Counted from the stretch's first letter, positions 26,201 through 38,582 are shown. The stretch: DNA of 64,000 nt from Temnopleurus reevesii (GCA_036244855.1 BQKZ01000279.1:121918-185917); one strand, 5' to 3'. The notes: generated by a model from the sequence alone, not told the origin. Numbers and translations: made by a program.

Positions 26201-27117
26201 TCATATTTTTGTCTTTATCCATTTCAATGACTACACACGATGGTAAGGTTAAAACACACCACAGAAAAATATCTACGTGTTGATAATTATTCATAAATAA
26301 AGAATATATGCATTTATTAGCGATTATGCATGGCATAGCATGTTTAAAGAGAGGGACATACCAAAAAAAAATTACGGAAAGATTTACGTATAATATTGAG
26401 CTTGTAGAACGAATGCTCCGGAATTAAATGATCAGTTTTAGAAAAGTCTTATTTCAACCACATTTAAGAATCATTATTGTATTTTTTCAGCATATCGTAC
26501 TAATACAATTATGTTTCGTCACATCAACATTCTGCACACATGTCGTATAATCTTTATGGAATGAGACAATCTCCTCCAGAAGAGATTGCTATAGGAATTA
26601 TACAACTCGGAGAAACTGCCTGGCTATATATGAAAGTATTATTGTGCAAGAACTAGAGGGCGCCGTTGCGCTACATTATGATAATGAACTTCTAAATGTT
26701 GGACAAAATGAACAAAATCTAAGCTCATTGCAGCAACAAGAAAAATAATGTAAATTTGTAAGAAGAATCACAAAAATATTGCTCCAAAACATGATCAAAA
26801 TATAAAGCTTCTGTTATCTGATGTAACTTACATCGAGCCTATATGGAAGAATCGACCAGGCGTATGGCTCTGAGTAAATTAAGTGATATCATTCAGTACA
26901 TCTATTTTTCTGTCTAAATCGGATAAAGATAATGAGACGCAACAATATCAACTATTTTCTCATATATCAATATCGCCTCTTGTATTTAACGTTTTTCGGC
27001 ATTTGCTCAAGTATTTATTTCAAATGAATAAATTATGTCTATGTAAACTTAGAACTAAATCGAGCAGAATGTGTTCTCTATGATAAACGTCATCTTCAAT
27101 TTATGCTTTTGTTTGCT
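23201..27117. other. Intergenic desert
   Basis: AT-rich with no gene recognised. Small features: a 16-bp perfect palindrome CCTGTATGCATACAGG at 25950-25965 followed by GTGTTCTAAAAC, which resembles the end of some mariner-like/MITE elements (partner end not found), and an 8-bp hairpin CTTCAAAT/ATTTGAAG at 25550-25571. Confidence 0.35.
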
Positions 27118-27183
27118 AGGTTTTTTTTCATTTTTTTTATTATTTTTTTTTCTTCATTTTTTTCATTTTTTTTTTTTTTTTTA
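27118..27183. repeat. T-rich low-complexity tract
   Basis: About 66 bp made almost wholly of T runs broken by single C, A or G bases. It may be a decayed poly-A tail of a minus-strand retroposon, but no body was identified beside it. Confidence 0.75.
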
Positions 27184-27969
27184 TAAATGGCTATGAATGT
27201 TAATTTTACCTCCAGAGCGCAATGGTTCCCTACTCTGACGTAGGAATGGTATAGGGAAGTGCATTAAATACCTCAATCTCTTTCGTCAATTGCTTCATGG
27301 TCCTGACAGTGACGTATGTAACCACAAAATAAAATCATGAATAAAAGTTGAGCACAAATGAAATCTAGAAATAAAAAGAAGAGCGTTGAATAGTCTCCGT
27401 TTATCCATCAAAGTCATAAGTAGTAACATAGGTTAAGCCGTGTTATTAAATGTGATTGTCGTGATAATGTCAAAATAAGTTTTCACAGACCCACGTATGA
27501 AAACCATCGATCAATTGATGTTTTCAAATCGCCTAACGATAATTCAATCTATGTGACAAAATGGGCGCAATTGAAGGATAGTCTGCACCATTTTATACAT
27601 ATTATACATGGCCTTCTCCGTGGCGCATTTTCCTGTTCGAAACTATAACTTTTAAAGACGAAATTGCGTTATTCATACCGTTTTAAAAACACAATCTCCT
27701 CTTTATTCAATGTTGACCTTCTTCATACATGCACCTGCTTCTTTTAACGAGTCAACGAAGGTAATAGATTTTGTTTCGCTTTCTACTCAATAAAGCTACT
27801 CAAGATTCATCCATTAGGACTTCATAATTGCAATTCATATACTCTCAATATGAGTTTTAGTTGCTATGGACGTCTTTCAAACCCATTGATTAGATATTAC
27901 TCATGTATTTATGATCATTGACTGTGAAAAAAAAATAGGACTCTGCAGTGTTTGTGATGGTCCGGGGCT

Positions 27970-28034
27970 GGTCAAATCTTTATAACGGTGGGTCCATTTC
28001 ATTTTAAAATGAAATGCTAAGAAAAGGTTTGACC
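27970..28034. repeat. Nested palindrome / cruciform-prone site
   Basis: The centre is a perfect 20-bp palindrome at 27996-28015 (ATTTC ATTTT AAAAT GAAAT). It is enclosed by an outer inverted pair GGTCAAATCTT (27970-27980) and AAGGTTTGACC (28024-28034) matching at 10 of 11 positions. It may be a small foldback element remnant. Confidence 0.65.
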
Positions 28035-28139
28035 TGTTAATAATAAAGAGCCCTTTTGATTTTGATTTGGAAGGATTTCATTTTGGATGCAAATTATTTT
28101 GCTATACTAGTTTTTATTTAATGTCAAACCCGACCCGCC

Positions 28140-28164
28140 CCCACCCCCCCCCCCAAAAAAAAGG
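28140..28164. repeat. Poly-C/poly-A homopolymer junction
   Basis: A C-rich run (about 28140-28154) is followed directly by an A run. This is simple low-complexity sequence. Confidence 0.7.
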
Positions 28165-28427
28165 GAGAAAACAACAAACGAGTGAACTTATCTACAACAT
28201 CATTGGATGTCTAAAAACAAGATACATGTACCAATAATTCGCCAAAAATGATCGTAGATCTAGTTTTTTGTCAAAACAATTTGAGAGAAAACTTTGTGAT
28301 TCATGTATTGTATAAAGGCTAAAAATAATAAAGTATTAAGCGAACGTCAATGATTACATGTAATTTTAAACGTTGTAATTACATAGATTTTCAATCGGTA
28401 ACATCAAATGTCTGGTCTAAGAAATTT

Positions 28428-28988
28428 TCAGGCCACTTCACAATGATGTTCCGTTTTCTTGAACAAAAATGCGACATATGTCGTCCTACTTGCGAACAGG
28501 TCGTAAATGTACCACCTCACCGCTAGATTATACGCCCACTGTGTCGGCGTGGTCTTTGGCCTACCGCCCGCTACCATTAGCTCAGCTCGCCCCTCTCTGT
28601 GATCGGGGATTTTACTAGCATGACACAGGATCGTAAAACTAATACACGGTGAAATAAAAGGGTCGGTGGGAACATAAATGGTTGAAAAAAGGCATAAATT
28701 AGGTGTCCCATTAATCCCCACAATGATATGATTGAATAAAGATGAATAAACTGATTCACAATTTTGAGTTTCAGATACTCCGTTTGATGAATAAGTTTCA
28801 CCGTTATATCTTAACTCTAACAAGAGGTTGTTAAACGGAGTAATTGTATTGCAGAACAACACCCCATAAGTCTGCCACAATGGCGGTGGCCTTTGCCTGA
28901 AGCGAGTATGTTCAATATCTATAGGATGGACTGAACCATAAGCTAATGAACATTCACATATTCTTCTGAAATTGTTCGCAACATTCAT
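28428..28988 (-). CDS. Uncertain 186-codon open frame, unknown product
   Basis: This is the longest open frame outside foxA, starting ATG at 28988 and ending TGA at 28428. The predicted 186 residues begin MNVANNFRRICECSLAYGSV and end near FKKTEHHCEVA. I see no signal peptide, zinc-binding pattern or transposase/RT motif. The GC content is higher in 28470-28620 than in the flanks. In AT-rich DNA a frame of this length is uncommon but could arise by chance in 64 kb on two strands. It may be a mobile-element fragment, an exon of an unseen gene, or spurious. No splice or promoter evidence supports it. Confidence 0.2.
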   Translation of the reverse strand: MNVANNFRRICECSLAYGSVHPIDIEHTRFRQRPPPLWQTYGVLFCNTITPFNNLLLELRYNGETYSSNGVSETQNCESVYSSLFNHIIVGINGTPNLCLFSTIYVPTDPFISPCISFTILCHASKIPDHREGRAELMVAGGRPKTTPTQWAYNLAVRWYIYDLFASRTTYVAFLFKKTEHHCEVA

Positions 28989-29031
28989 TAAAGCCTTTAT
29001 TCGGTGCCTTTGATGTTTGTTTTAGCTGGAA

Positions 29032-29109
29032 GGAGAAAACAATCAGTTTTGACAAAGGATATATAAAAAAGGAGAAAACAATCAGTTTTGACAAAGGATA
29101 TATAAAAAA
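29032..29109. repeat. 39-bp direct tandem duplication
   Basis: Two adjacent identical 39-bp copies (29032-29070 and 29071-29109), each starting GGAGAAAACAATCAG and ending ATATATAAAAAA. The identity suggests a recent slippage or tandem duplication event. Confidence 0.9.
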
Positions 29110-30391
29110 AAAGTAGGAACAATAATCTGTCATTAAATGCTCGAACACTAATTCTTATAAGAGCAGATGTGTTATATTAGTTGCAATAAAGAAGATACAG
29201 TGTATAATTCACTGAGAAATATTCAGAAATACTTTGAGTTTATCTGCTTGGTTTTTTTTTTGGAGCGATCAAATACAAACAAAACTGACATTAATGAGGT
29301 TATCAATTACAGTGAATATTCATGTATTTACCAGATTATGACAAACATTCTAAACATCTATGTGTATCTACGAATACCTCAATCTAAATCAATCGCTTCT
29401 GATAAAGGCATATATTGGAACAGTTTTCGAATTGAATGTTCGTAGATTTTTTAATAAATAAAAGCGAAATAAATTGATAATGGACATACAAGAACGCAAC
29501 GAGCACATAACTGTTTATAAATGCTCGACGCAGATATGACGTGGATTCTTTGAATGCATTGATGCAGTGATGATGACAAATTCCAAGCAATCATGCTCAT
29601 AGAAATACAAAGAACATTGCCCCTAGCAAATGCCTGTATAGTATATACTTGATTAATATACGAAACAATTTCTTATAATGTTTTAGGATTTATTATGCTT
29701 TGAACATAGAGAATCTGTGCCTGCATACTTATTTTTAGAAATGGTCCCTTTGAATACATATATAACGATACTAAAACGTAATTTTCTTTATTTATCCTCC
29801 AGTAATATTTAGCGCGATACATCATAAAGTCTATGCTTTGATACATTTTGAGTCATCCGGTAGATACACATCTTATTTCATATCCAATTTATGAAATCGA
29901 AACATTTGATTCAAGCTATTTTCTTGCGCAGATTAGTAACTTATTAACTATAAATGACAATAAAACTTTCAAAGCACTTTTTAATTTAGAAAATATGCGA
30001 GGGGTTCAAAACCTTCTTGCATTTCCCAATGCAAAACAAACATAAATTGCTGGAGATTATCATTTTGCCAGGCAATGTACACGTAATGCTGAAGACAAAA
30101 TGTATACCTGTATTTAATTTTTTTAGAGACATGTTGTTGATTTTTGTGTGCAACAGCCAACATCTTATAACTTTTCGTTTTGTGATGATATATTGATTGA
30201 TAAATATTACTCAGTCATATTTTCAGTTTTACAACAATTTATTGTATCAACAAATCTGATGGAAATCATTAGCACTATGTCTTGTCATTATATGCTATGA
30301 TGAATTCCTTAGATAATAATGGTAAATAACTAAAAACTACTTTCTAATATCATCACCAACAATAATGATAACGATGATGGTGGTGATAATG

Positions 30392-30422
<31 letters not shown>

Positions 30423-32304
30423 CGATGATGAGAATGATGATGATGAAGATGATGATGAGAATGATGATGATGATGACGTAGATGATACTGATAATTGTTT
30501 ATGTTATTACCAGTATTATCGTTACTATTATAATCATTCTTATAATAAACACTTCGAATTGGCCTGTACCAAAAGAAGACTATGAACATAATTATGTTCC
30601 ACACACATTAAAATGAAAATACCGGAAAAGTCTTAAATAATGAGATGAATCGTTTGTATGAATAGAAGGAGAATATCCGTATGCCATGCCAATACGGTAA
30701 ATAGAATCACTATTACAATTAGATTTTCAATACACGAATCTGCCCTTGTGGCATCTATTTCATAACACGAGGATATCAAAATCATAAAGGCAGGTTTTAT
30801 GACAGCAGTAAAGAATAATATCCCCATGTTTTCTTCTTATGAGCTTTAACGCTGTGAGGTTAGCTCTGAGGTCTTGTTAGATGCCCCGAGCTATTTGCCG
30901 TTTTACACGTGTTTCGCCTACTTACATAGGTAACTGGAGTTGATGCACGGCTGTGGCTCACTCGAAATCGAACGCCAAGCAATTGCATTTTGTCGTTTAA
31001 AAACCTCAAATAGTTCATTTCGATCTGTGGGATTAATTACACGTTCACACCTGGCTTGCGTTCCCATCCCACATTATATCGAACAGCTTTCTTGTTTTCT
31101 TGAACAAAAAAGTAGATTGGAACACTCATTAAGCAAATAATTCATTCATGGATGTGTAATCACCATAATTAGATTATCAATAAAATGCAATTATTTTGAA
31201 GCAAGTGATTCAGACATATCCTAGAAAGTACATTGTACTTGATCAGGTCAAATAATCTTGTACGTAGATTTGTGAAAATAATGTCGGTTTATCAAAAGGT
31301 TTTGGTAATTTAGGAAGGGCTAAATTTGAAATAAATGTATATCCACTGGCCTACCGGGAATTTACCCCCTATTCATTTGATATATTTACAAAAATTAAAG
31401 TTTCTGGCCGGGAATATGAAACATATCATGCATAATAACGACATATTCATATTTAATTTTGTAATATAATAATTCATGTAATCTACGTGTGTTCTTTTTA
31501 TGTGTATGCATTTAGGTATTCATTTAAATTCTGTAACATTTTACATGGCGCCCATAAAGACTGGCATCCCTCGATAGGCGGACTGAATGTGCGCAACTGG
31601 CCGTATTTTTAAATTATCCAAGTGAAGAAATAAATAAAATTCGATTCAATTAAAATAATGACGACTTATTAATATGTGTCTATTTCCTCGTAAATATCTT
31701 GCCACATACATTTCCAATGTATATGATGCAAAATTCATCATTTTTACAGAAAGTCGCAAAGTTTGTATGAATGTAAACATGCAAATAGTGGATCTACAAT
31801 ATCTATCATAAAGATTTCATATGGTTAAAGTCTTGAGGAAAGCATTGAGGATGTCATAAACATTTTATGACACTGATGTGAATGTAAATAAATGGTTAGT
31901 TGTGCATCTATTACGTCATCAGTTGCCAATTTGTCTAAATATATACTACATTCATAATTTTCTTATTAGTTGTCAAATTTTTCTCAAGTTATTTGTTTTG
32001 TTCTGTTCATCTATTTTCCTGCTCCTGTTCAAGAAATATAATTTTGGATAGACTCTCCTTTTAAAATATATACGCCGGAAGAAGAATAGATAAAGAGGGT
32101 CCTGACTTTTAACGTCACCACCCGAATGTGCCTGTCAAACTGCTTGATCTACGACAAGCGTCCGAGATGTGGTAATGATGATGATGATGATGGTGATGTA
32201 AATAATCATTGCCATGATGACAGTGATGATAATTCCACTGAAAGATCATTTTCTATACATAAGTTAGAGAAGCAAAAATATTATAGCTGATTACTTGGGA
32301 ATAC
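29110..32304. other. Intergenic with microsatellites
   Basis: No gene was recognised. It contains the GAT/ATG microsatellite at 30366-30490 (listed separately) and a shorter ATG run at 32174-32199. The His-rich minus frame at 30353-30604 and other short frames are artefacts of these repeats or of AT-rich sequence. Confidence 0.4.
30366..30490. repeat. (GAT)n trinucleotide microsatellite
   Basis: About 125 bp of GAT/ATG trinucleotides interrupted by GGT, GAA, GAC and AAT variants. On the minus strand it reads as poly-His codons, which explains the His-rich open frame there. Confidence 0.95.
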
Positions 32305-32567
32305 ACTGCACTGAAAACGCTGGTGTTAAGTTTAACACCAGTCGAATCAATAAGGTCCACACCAGAAAAAGTGTTAAAATAATATCTATTTGGAATCAGT
32401 TTGAAAAATTTAATCATCTACTGGTGTTGATTAAGCTCTAAAACACACCAGTCTGCATTTAAATATATTGATTTGAATCCAAACATGTGTTATTTTAACA
32501 TTTTTCCGGTGTGGACCTATCTCGATTCCGGCAGGTGTTAAATTTAACACCGGCGTTTTTTGCAGTA
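32305..32567. mobile_element. MITE-like element with terminal inverted repeats of about 75 bp
   Basis: The left end (CACTGCACTGAAAACGCTGG, then TGTTAAGTTTAACACCAG...GGTCCACACC...GTGTTAAAATAA) is matched in inverse by the right end (TTATTTTAACA...GGTGTGGACC...GGTGTTAAATTTAACACCGG, then CGTTTTTTGCAGTATAG). Each arm itself contains a near-palindrome GGTGTTAAxTTTAACACC. The element is about 263 bp with no coding sequence, so it would need an outside transposase. The family is not assigned; the target-site duplication is unclear. Confidence 0.85.
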
Positions 32568-34664
32568 TAGATAGTCCCCTTTAAGTACATAATTTATGGT
32601 GACAAAAGGATATATTAGTGAATGTGTATTTGTGCATACCGTATGTATTTTGTGTTTTTTCATGATAATGTTAAGGAAAATATTGGTAATGTTTTGACAA
32701 GAATAATTACGAATACAAATAATTATGTAGTAAAATGGAATGTACCTCTCCTATATGAATAATTACATTCGCAACTAAAAGTATTGAATATTGGTTTATT
32801 TCATACATGAATCAGAAAACTAAACTTATGTACTCTGCATGGATAATGAAATGACTTTAGGCATCTTTGCTGCCCAGCAATAAGTGAGAGAAATGGTAAA
32901 TAACACTTATTTGTAAAGCACTGCAAACAATCAAATTCATCTTAATAACTTTTCTCCATAGTGAATCAATCATCTTACCTTTGACCCTGTTGTGCCTTCC
33001 ATTTCTCTCATTCTTAGCGCGCTTTTTCATCGTTCCCGCGATAACCTTTGGTCGTCTGTCTCCCCCTTTCGGTGATCCATCATAAAGCCTTGGCAACCAT
33101 CACCACCACCATCGTGCATCCCGTTGCCTTCACAACGCACCCATGGATGGCGCCATCCGACCACACCCGGGTGCTCCGTAACTCCCTACTCGATGGTATT
33201 TCCTAAACTTCGCAGAATGTCATTCATGTTTTTGCGAATAACATTGCTAATTTTTCTTCAAATATGACAGTTTTGGTGAATAAAAATGTTGAAGTTTGGA
33301 GCAATTGTGTCCTCTCTATTCGGCGTTCACTGCTACACTATATGATGGGGAGATGGGGAGTGTACTTTGAGACAGGGATGCCAAGGGTTTACAAACATTG
33401 GGTCGCTCTGATATTTAACATAGTCACCGGCAGAATAAATGACACACTCTGTTATATATTACATTTTTATTTGAAGTTCAGGGTTCCCATATTGACTTTA
33501 CTAAGCAATTGCCTGCCCGTAGAAGTGTTGTGTCTGTCAGCAATTAAGTTAATTTATGTTTGAGATGTGTTTGTTGATCAGTGGAAAATAGAAGAAGAGC
33601 CAAGTTTTAAGACACATCATCTGCAACTGATTTATATTGGTGCGTGTGAGAGGAGTTCATATTAAGATCAGTCTTTACAGAGAGCTTTGGTGGGTTAAGT
33701 GTATTGACATATCATCTTCTACTTGCCAACATCACTGCGAAGGAGGAGGAGAGAGTGAGTGAAAGGGAAGAAAAGAGAGAAAGATGGGAGATATAAGACG
33801 AAAGGCAGCGAGTTGACGGGGATGATATGAAAGAAAAATCATCCATCAGTTTAAACAGGACTTTATGATTTTATATCGTCCATCAATTCATTCACTTGTC
33901 CATCCGTCTTTCCCAACATCCATCCTTCCAGCCATCCTTCCATCCATCCATTCATCCCTCCATCCAGCCATCCATCCATATACCCACTCTTCCCATGTAG
34001 AGGCCATCGTCAGTCCGTCTGTATGGTTTAAATTCGATCGTGACTATGCTTGTAGAAACAGGATGGTCTGCATACAATACATAACCAACCTCGATTAGCC
34101 CCTCAGACAAATCCGATTTCACCCCAAAATTCACGAATTCCTCAACATCCAAAATATTCAGAAATCTTCCCTGCACCTCTCGGCTTTCTTCGCGCTCGTT
34201 CGCTAGGAATGCAAAGCTAATACGCGAATCCTGTTTGTCAACACGCACCCATACCTTACACACGAGCTATAGTACACAAAATAATTTCTTTGACTCGAAT
34301 CTATTTGTAAAACATCTAAATGTTTGGGTTTTAACGGAATGCAAATGGTGGAGCAAAACAGACCGAAGTTCGAACAAAAGCTAATATGTTTTGTTCTATT
34401 TACTGTACAGTTAGCCAAAGTTGATTCATTAAATACAGTCAGATTATTTTCCTATTATTTACAAGAGTCAAACGAATAATTGTTTTTATTTGTCAAATAC
34501 TAGAAGACCCGTCATGTGTATTATTAGAGATAAACAGTTAGAGCAGTTGAAAAAGTCAATATTTTGCTTGTCGTCTGACCCGGTCATATCCAACCTGGTT
34601 TAAGTTTAGCTTACTATGTGAACACCTGCATACCGGAGAAACATAACCTCTTTATAAAACCCAA
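32568..34664. other. Intergenic; CATC-type repeat and a GC-rich palindrome
   Basis: No gene was recognised. A perfect 14-bp palindrome GGATGGCGCCATCC lies at 33145-33158 in a GC-richer patch (33095-33190). Purine-rich sequence spans 33735-33800. Open frames at 32857-33096 (minus), 33264-33563 (plus) and 33952-34263 (minus) lack recognisable domains. Confidence 0.4.
33900..33980. repeat. (CATC)n tetranucleotide repeat
   Basis: About 80 bp of CATC/CCAT units with CTTC and CAGC variants. The overlapping open frames on both strands are repeat artefacts. Confidence 0.9.
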
Positions 34665-34800
34665 CATTATTATTTATTATTTATTATTTATTAAAGTCTT
34701 CTTTTAGTAGGGTGGTTTCTTCAAGTCAGCGCAGCTGACCTGCTTTCCAAGAAAGCCCTACATTAAAAAATATAGAAGTATACAAATACTAAAATATAAA
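34665..34800 (-). repeat. Retroposon 3' end with structured stem and (AATAAAT)n tail
   Basis: A simple TTATTTA run at 34668-34693 (AATAAAT on the minus strand) adjoins a segment with three nested complementary pairs: GTAGGG/CCCTAC (34707-34712, 34756-34761), TTTCTT/AAGAAA (34716-34721, 34749-34754) and GTCAGC/GCTGAC (34725-34730, 34734-34739). A foldable 3' region followed by a short-repeat tail is typical of LINE/SINE 3' ends, read on the minus strand. The 5' extent is uncertain. Confidence 0.5.
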
Positions 34801-34920
34801 AACATGCAAAAATGACACTTGCAAAAAAAAATAATGAAAAAAAATTCATGAAAATGCCACTTCCTTATGAAGCATGATGACATATTATTATTCAATTATA
34901 TGGTTTTGGCTACATCTAAA

Positions 34921-35270
34921 TCTTCAAATACAGTGCCTTTTCGGTCAATTTTACAGTAAAACCCTGTGTTAGGACGACAAAAAATGCTGAGCAAAATCAT
35001 GAAAATGTGCACCTGTATAGTTTTATGCATGCCAGTGGCAGCTGCATTTTTTCATCTCATTCTGGTTGAAAAATATCAAGTTAAATTTTGCGCTAAAAAT
35101 CATATTTCAATCTTATTATTCATTTTGATATAATCATTGAAAATACCAATATTAAAAAAAATGATTTACATTGTTAAGATTAAAAATCACTTTTATTGAT
35201 AGATGGACTGATAAATAGTCCATCATTATTATCAGTATTATTATCAGTATGTTTGACCTCCTAATATAAG
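34921..35270. repeat. Copy 1 of a dispersed repeat of about 350 bp
   Basis: From TCTTCAAATACAGTGCC to CTCCTAATATA it is nearly identical to 38584-38942. The differences I see are a 12-bp indel (extra in copy 2 near 38716-38727), a few substitutions (ATTATTATC vs ATTGTTATC; GACCTCC vs GATCTCC), and then divergence beyond ATATA. It includes an ATGGACT/AGTCCAT hairpin near the end. Either a repeat family or a recent/allelic duplication is possible. Confidence 0.85.
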
Positions 35271-38200
35271 TATATTTCACAAAAGTGCATAAAACATATT
35301 TTGTTTAATTTATTTGTAATTTTGTTGCAGAACGATGATTAGGGAACTGAAACTTGAAGCTTGTACCACGTGGTACTACTCTAGAATCAAGTGTTTTTGA
35401 GTAATATGGTCACCCATGACGTTTTTAAAAATCCATTTTCAATATTCATTGCACAATATAACCTACCCTGCTCTTTCCAAACTTTCTGAATGACTGATGG
35501 AATGCTATTGTTCATATTTTTGTCTTGGTTTTTCTCGCCTTGTATTGTTTTCTCCACTTATCCTTGTCCCCCTTTATTCCATCCCTCTCACACAGCAACT
35601 CATTTGACCGGTGTCCTATTGTTATGGGCCCTCTTACGTCTTTACACCGTGTGTGTTCTTATTTTTTGTTTTCATCAAGAGCCAAGAACCCTTGTAGGTC
35701 CTGTCTTCCCCCCCTGTCCCAGTGCCCCCATCTTACACTCACCCTGCTCTAGGCCCAATGTATTACCATAACAGAACAGAAGGAACAAAAGCAAAGTCTT
35801 CTCTCACCTCTTACTCTTAATATCGGCACGCCACGAGCACCTTAAAGAGTTTCCACTTTACACCTAATGATCAAAAGAAATAGGAATCTACCCCGAGGTA
35901 TAGAAACAACTTGTCTTCGATCTCGAAGGAATGGTATCATCTTTATTGCATCTTCTATTCCGAGATTCATTCCTTAGCTTCCAAACGATTTCCATCTTGT
36001 AAATCTTAAAACCATGTCTTAATTTTCTTCTGCGTCTTGGGTGACGGGACTGACTTGAAGTCAAGGAATCTCGGGGTCAAATTTGAGCGTTGCCGAGTCA
36101 GAACACTCTCCAGTCATTATTATGTTCAAGCAGGCACGCGTATCTAAGAATCCAAATAGTTATGGAGGCACGAAAATGATTAAATCTTATATTGGCGGGG
36201 TTGGTTAGTACGTCTTCTACCTAACTTCAACCTATCTCCACTCCAATGCCCTTTCACTTTCTTTTAATAGTCACTCCATCAAGATCAGAAAAGCCATGCT
36301 CTGGATAAATCACAGTCATGACTCTGGAACCAAATCTTAAGTTGTACTGACATGGCCGTTGAGCAATGAATATGAAATCTAGATATCCAAGAAATTTCAC
36401 AAATGAATCACAAATTGCAATGTTAAAGCGCTTGAGCTTTTGAATACGATTTGCAATTAAACAAGTATTTAAAAAAAATAGTTTTATGAACAAATAGTCA
36501 TCATTAGATAATAGAAATATTCCAATCGTGAAGACTTTTTTTCTATGCATGTACATTGATAAAATGAAAATGATTTAATGTACAATTTGAGCAATGATCA
36601 AACAAACCAATGGCAAACATTCCCTTTTGCCATGAAAACCACCTAAAATGCAAATATTATTACTCCAAATTACTATGCACCATTGTTATGTCTATCTAGA
36701 ATGTAGAGGAGATTGTAATACAGATATCTAATTGACTATTTACAAGAAAATAACTAGAAAGGACAGATTGAAAGGCCGGTTCATATTTGAATTTCAATAT
36801 TCAAATTACACATCATACTCCATGATTGAGATACGTAAATTTCCAGCTCAGATGGTACAGTATAGTAATCAGAAGTAATTTTAAGATACACTTTTTTAAT
36901 CAAAAAATAAATCAGTAAAAGAAAATTTTCGAATCTCAATATTGACTTAGAGATATATATGGATTATCTACTGTAAGATATATACAAGTATATGATAACT
37001 TCAAAGCTGATGACAGCAGGGTTGCAATAAAAGTTATAGGAAGAACGAAGTCTAAATTCAATTGTTTGAAACTTTGGAACATTACCATTGTAACTTTAAT
37101 TAAATTACATGTGAATTTACTTTTTCCATGGGCACCAGTAATGGCAACTGCTCTCACCTTTGACAAAATTGGTATTCTTTTAACAAACACATTTTTGGCG
37201 ATTTTGTTTCCATAAAGTTAGTCGTAATTTTACGATGGGTTGTGAGAGGACAAATTCCAGGGATTGACTATTGAGATTCTGAATTCTAGTTGCACCAGGA
37301 ATTTACTCAAAACGGGTTGCTAGAGAGCAATAGGCTACCGAATTCGGATCATAAACTATGAATGATTTCATTTGCAAAGCAAAAAAGAAATTGTTGAAAG
37401 GCATCCAGATCGTTGCTGGTGATGAGGAAAGCTACAATTTCCCAATATGTTTTTTTTTTTATTCTAGGGAAATGTTGGCTGTACATGTCAATGACGTTCA
37501 AATGAATAAATTCCAAATTCCAAATTCCAATCAGAACAAAATGTTGGCTGTACATGTCAATGACGTTCAAATGAATAAATTCCAAATTCCAAACATCAAC
37601 CATTTTGGTAGACATTCTTAACAAAGAAAGTGTCTTTGGCTCCATTTTGAATTTTCTGCACGCTTGTTTAGAAATTCATGGGCAGGAGGCGTGCGAATAG
37701 CTGCTATCACCCCATCCACTCACATTCGCTTTAGCAATGTTGAAGGATGAGAAAAGGCTTTTCCTTAGTAAAGTCGTGCTCAGTTAGAATTCGAAGTTGC
37801 TAAAGAGGTATACGACGGCGGGGTCCGGGAGGGAGACTGCTGACGACGATGCAGCAAGCTTGTCTTACTAGGCAATGAAATATTTATGCTAACAGGGGCT
37901 AACAGGGGCGGTGGGCCCTTCGTCCCGCGAGACACTAAAACGCGCCCAGCGCCATTTCAAATTCGCCACTACCGCGCGCATTCACTCTGCCAAAGACTTT
38001 GTGCGAGTGCCATTTTTTTGTATGCGCTCAACTCGATGTGAGTTTTATATATTGAGATAATTATGAACACCACACGGCCAATATTTCATGCATGAAATCA
38101 ACGATGGACAATCCTGCAACGAGGAGACATCCGCTGATTATTTTCACAAGGTGGATAATAAATTTGATATTTCAACACCAATGGTTGTAATACTGAAGGC

Positions 38201-38487
38201 AAACAATAAACAAGATAAATTGTGATGCCAACATTATCCAAACAACATTTTTTCTTACAAAATGTATCTGCCTAATATTTCTTGATAGTGTTTCTCTATA
38301 TACACACACCTATACAGTCAGATGTCTATTTCTGACGGCGTTACACAACAATACTGTAAAATACCTTGCAACAAGCAATGTTTTTTTTTTGTATAGGCTC
38401 CCTCCACTTTTCCATTAGTTTTAACAAAATGAACAGTTTTGTTTAAAAAGAAGATAGACATGATGTCGAATACTTATTTAGCTTTTT
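35271..38487. other. Intergenic; GC-rich patch and small duplication
   Basis: No gene was recognised. A GC-rich patch lies at about 37800-38010, containing AACAGGGGCTAACAGGGGC (a 10-bp duplication) and several CGCG words. CT-rich sequence spans 35530-35760. An 8-bp hairpin ATTTGAAT/ATTCAAAT lies near 36787-36808. Open frames at 35490-35771 and 36254-36556 have no domain. Confidence 0.4.
37472..37592. repeat. 69-bp tandem duplication (1.75 copies)
   Basis: Copy 1 starts ATGTTGGCTGTACATGTCAA at 37472 and copy 2 starts with the same words at 37541. Copy 2 ends after TTCCAAATTCCAA near 37592, and the TTCCAAA word is itself repeated. This explains repeated peptides in the open frames on both strands. 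Confidence 0.9.
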
Positions 38488-38582
38488 CCATATTTTATAC
38501 ATAATTATACTAAATTGCTTTGTATTGCTTCATATCATTTCATTTTACATTGTATTGTTTTATTTCCTTACCTGTATTATAC
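38488..38582 (+). repeat. Retroposon fragment shared with 60436-60530, cut at an N
   Basis: About 95 bp (ending CTTACCTGTATTATAC) match 60436-60530 with about two differences. At 60531 the family continues to a (CTTGAA)n tail, whereas here it stops at the N at 38583 and unrelated sequence follows. This points to an assembly join rather than a natural end. Confidence 0.75.

Noticed and set aside
30353..30604. His-rich 83-codon minus-strand frame
   Set aside because: It is a translation of the GAT microsatellite.
33865..34098. 77-codon plus-strand frame (and 103-codon minus frame opposite)
   Set aside because: A large part comes from the CATC tetranucleotide repeat, and the rest lacks any domain.
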